Positions 62,325 to 64,000 of a stretch of 64,000 nucleotides of DNA are shown piece by piece; within the stretch, counting starts at the first letter, position 1, and every line of letters starts with the position of its first letter. Position numbers and translations under genes: made by a program. Source of the DNA: Methylobacterium mesophilicum SR1.6/6 (GTDB taxonomy: Bacteria > Pseudomonadota > Alphaproteobacteria > Rhizobiales > Beijerinckiaceae); the NCBI RefSeq assembly GCF_000364445.2, contig NZ_CP043538.1, positions 6,095,447 to 6,159,446 of the forward strand, written 5' to 3'. The notes beneath the pieces are model-generated. The model made no database searches, was not told where the DNA came from, and worked only from the letters and a program-made list of their open reading frames with translations.

Positions 62325-63581
62325 ATGGCCCAGCTCAGCGACGACTGCTTCGCGTTCGGCGGTCCTCTGATGACCATCGAGGACGCGCACGCCCTGTTCG
62401 GCGAGCGGCTGGTAGCGGTCGTCGGTACCGAGGACGTTCCCGTCTCGGACGCCGACGGACGCATCCTGGCCGAGGATTGCGTCGCGCCCATCGACGTCCC
62501 GCCATTCCCCAACTCGGCCGTCGACGGATACGCGGTCCGTTTCGCGGACCTGCGCGCCTCCGACGCCACGGTGCTGACGGTCGGGGCGGTCGTCACGGCC
62601 GGCGGCTCGTCCGAAGGGGTGTCGGTGGCGGGCTCGGCCGCCCGGATCTTCACCGGGGCCCCGATGCCGTCGGAGGCCGACACCGTCTTCATGCAGGAGG
62701 ACGTCCAGGTCCTGCCCGACGGCCGGGTGTCCCTGCCGCTCGGGCTGAAGCGGGGCGCCAACAGCCGTGACGCCGGCGAGGACGTGGCGAAGGGCTCGTC
62801 GATCGTCCCGGCCGGCCGGCGTCTCCGGCCGCAGGACCTGGCTCTGGCGACCGCGGTCGGCCTGCGCACGGTGAAGGTCCGCCGCCCCCTGCGGGTCGGC
62901 GTGTTCTCGACGGGCAACGAGCTCGTCGAGCCGGGGACGCCCCTGAGACCGGGCGCGATCTACGACTCGAACCGCATCCTGCTGCTCGCTCTTCTCCGGC
63001 GGATGGGCGTCGCGGTGCGTGACCTCGGCGTCATCCGTGACGACCCGGCGGCGGTCGCCGCGAGGCTCTCGGCGGCGGCTGCCGAGCATGACGTGATCCT
63101 CACCTCGGGCGGCGTCTCGACCGGCGACGAGGACCACGTGAAGACCGCCGTCGAGACCATCGGGCGCCTCGTGTTCTGGAGGCTGGGGATCAAGCCGGGA
63201 CGGCCGGTCGCGATGGGCATGATCGACGGCAAGCCGTTCCTGGGCCTGCCGGGCAACCCGGTCGCCGTCTACGTCACCCTGTTGTTCGTCGTGCGGCCGC
63301 TCCTCGCCCGGCTCGCCGGCGAGGCCTACGCGCCGCCGCCCGGATTCACCGTCAGGGCGGCCTTCTCCTATCGGAAGCGCGCGGGCCGCAGGGAGTTCGT
63401 CAGGGTCAGCCTCGCCCGGGACGCCGACGGCACCTGGGAAGCCTGGAAGTTCCAGCGCGACGGCGCAGGCATGCTGTCATCGCTCACCGAAACCGACGGC
63501 CTCGTGGAGCTGGAGGATGGCCGGACCGAGGTCGTGCCGGGCGACGTCGTTCGGTTCCATCCGCATGGAGCCCTCTGGTAG
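62325..63581 (+). CDS. moeA: MoeA, molybdopterin metal insertase
   Basis: A 418-residue MoeA. It has IDVPPFPNSAVDGYAVRFAD, AGGSSEGVSVAGSAARIFTG, MPSEADTVFMQEDV, GVFSTGNELVEPGTPLRPGA (Asn in place of the usual Asp), LTSGGVSTGDEDHVKTAV and LGLPGNPVAVYVTL. MoeA puts molybdate or tungstate into adenylylated molybdopterin. The window has two other MoeA-related genes, so copies may specialise by metal. It lies directly after mobB. Confidence 0.93.
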   Translation: MAQLSDDCFAFGGPLMTIEDAHALFGERLVAVVGTEDVPVSDADGRILAEDCVAPIDVPPFPNSAVDGYAVRFADLRASDATVLTVGAVVTAGGSSEGVSVAGSAARIFTGAPMPSEADTVFMQEDVQVLPDGRVSLPLGLKRGANSRDAGEDVAKGSSIVPAGRRLRPQDLALATAVGLRTVKVRRPLRVGVFSTGNELVEPGTPLRPGAIYDSNRILLLALLRRMGVAVRDLGVIRDDPAAVAARLSAAAAEHDVILTSGGVSTGDEDHVKTAVETIGRLVFWRLGIKPGRPVAMGMIDGKPFLGLPGNPVAVYVTLLFVVRPLLARLAGEAYAPPPGFTVRAAFSYRKRAGRREFVRVSLARDADGTWEAWKFQRDGAGMLSSLTETDGLVELEDGRTEVVPGDVVRFHPHGALW

Positions 63582-63643
63582 CGAGGCCGCACCCGGAACC
63601 CCACCAGACGCGGACCGCGCCAGCATTGCCGGGCCCACGCATC

Positions 63644-63667
63644 CGTTATATCAAACCTGCTATATCG
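63644..63667. promoter_or_regulatory. Second ModE-like operator
   Basis: CGTTATA-N10-TATATCG, identical in both halves and in spacing to the box at 61651-61674. It lies 51 bp upstream of the avidin-like gene, so that gene is a likely member of the tungsten/molybdenum regulon. Confidence 0.7.
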
Positions 63668-63717
63668 CTTGTGATTGGCCGTGCGAACGGCCGCTCGATC
63701 GGCGGGCTTGGGCAACG

Positions 63718-64000
63718 ATGTTCGATGGTGTCTGGCGGAGCCAAGCAGGCGCGGAACTTCGCCTCCTCCAGATGGGCGAGGCCGTGTCCGGGACCTACAC
63801 CGCCGCCGATCCCGGCCTCGCGCAGACGCATCGAAGCCGCATCCTGGTCGGCACGGCCGAGGGTGACATCATCGGCTTCGTGACCAGCACGTCGTCGCCA
63901 CAGGAAATCACGGCCTGGACCGGGCGCCTCGTCCGCGCCGACGAGAAAACGGCCGCGGCGATCCACGCGGTGTTTCACGCCGTCGAACGGTGTTCGCAGC
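63718..64000 (+). CDS. Avidin-like protein (partial, runs off the window)
   Basis: The first 94 codons are visible, from ATG 63718, without a stop. GVWRSQAGAELRLLQMGEAV, SGTYTAADPG, RILVGTAEGDIIGFVTSTSS and ITAWTGRLV follow the strand order of avidin/streptavidin: G-x-W-x-x-Q-x-G, the G-T-Y strand and the T-x-W-x-G strand. The Tyr, Thr and Trp biotin-site positions are kept, while Asn23 and Ser27 of streptavidin are Ser and Ala here. There is no signal peptide. Biotin binding is therefore uncertain; the fold is likely. Confidence 0.65.
   Translation, partial: MFDGVWRSQAGAELRLLQMGEAVSGTYTAADPGLAQTHRSRILVGTAEGDIIGFVTSTSSPQEITAWTGRLVRADEKTAAAIHAVFHAVERCSQ

Noticed and set aside
1..64000. CRISPR arrays, rRNA genes and complete IS elements
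   Set aside because: No regularly spaced repeat array, rRNA segment, or transposase with terminal inverted repeats was found.

Overview
The window is very GC-rich alphaproteobacterial DNA and fits a Methylobacterium-type methylotroph. The best evidence is a tungsten-type NAD-dependent formate dehydrogenase operon (fdh1B-fdh1A) whose proteins have the length and layout of the Methylorubrum extorquens enzymes, next to a tungstate ABC transporter and several molybdopterin-metal insertion genes. Small families typical of Methylobacterium (DUF6894, tiny membrane peptides ending LPxHFV) agree. This is inferred from protein resemblance; no rRNA or intact tRNA lies in the window.

Region 1 (1-17270) is the right-hand part of an integrated, prophage-like element. 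It ends in a 45-bp copy of the 3' half of tRNA-Val(UAC) at 17226-17270, next to a tyrosine integrase (15872-17074, minus) and a convergent, overlapping AlpA/Xis-like gene. On the left is a cro/cI-type switch (823-1464). Four 17-bp operator-like palindromes (ATACACA-N3-TGTGTAT and variants) form one pair at the switch and a second pair 4.5 kb away at the promoter of a long rightward early operon (5649-10536, continuing 11466-15955). The genes are tightly packed with ATGA/GTGA overlaps. The early operon carries DNA-binding proteins that resemble host cell-cycle regulators: a lone DnaA domain IV, a CtrA-like winged helix without receiver, GapR, and a possible two-gene GcrA-like pair. It also has an HNH nuclease, a Gp37/Gp68 protein, DUF3846 and many small unknowns. 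Short minus-strand inserts (10547-11356) include a PilZ protein. Between 2721 and 5030 a 55-70-bp repeat occurs six times and encodes the same peptide tail. No virion genes are visible, so they would lie left of position 1 if the element is a whole phage.

Region 2 (17292-49470) is mostly chromosomal housekeeping and accessory genes: an acetyltransferase, three co-oriented coiled-coil proteins, an acyl-CoA dehydrogenase with cytochrome b561, a hydrolase/SDR pair, a LysR regulator divergent from an aldo/keto reductase, manC, selA, an OhrR-type regulator, a pentapeptide-repeat membrane protein, an FdhF/YdeP-type molybdopterin oxidoreductase, a 57-residue metallothionein, a thiamine-binding-like protein, a degenerate tRNA-Gly 3' half, a TonB siderophore receptor, an AraC regulator, a universal stress protein, an ABC transmembrane protein without ATPase, a membrane-anchored serine hydrolase and several small unknowns.

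Region 3 (49916-64000) is a tungsten/molybdenum locus: tupB-tupC-tupA (uptake), a degenerate MoeA, a MoeA-PBP fusion, a ModE-type HTH protein, fdh1A and fdh1B, mobB, moeA and the start of an avidin-like gene. Two identical-architecture ModE-like operators (CGTTATA-N10-TATATCG) lie at 61651-61674, between the fdh operon and mobB-moeA, and at 63644-63667, before the avidin-like gene. The genes cover oxyanion uptake, metal insertion into the cofactor, enzyme synthesis and metal-responsive control. fdh1A carries an apparent one-base deletion in a run of six G (plus strand), which puts its N-terminal 2Fe-2S part out of frame.
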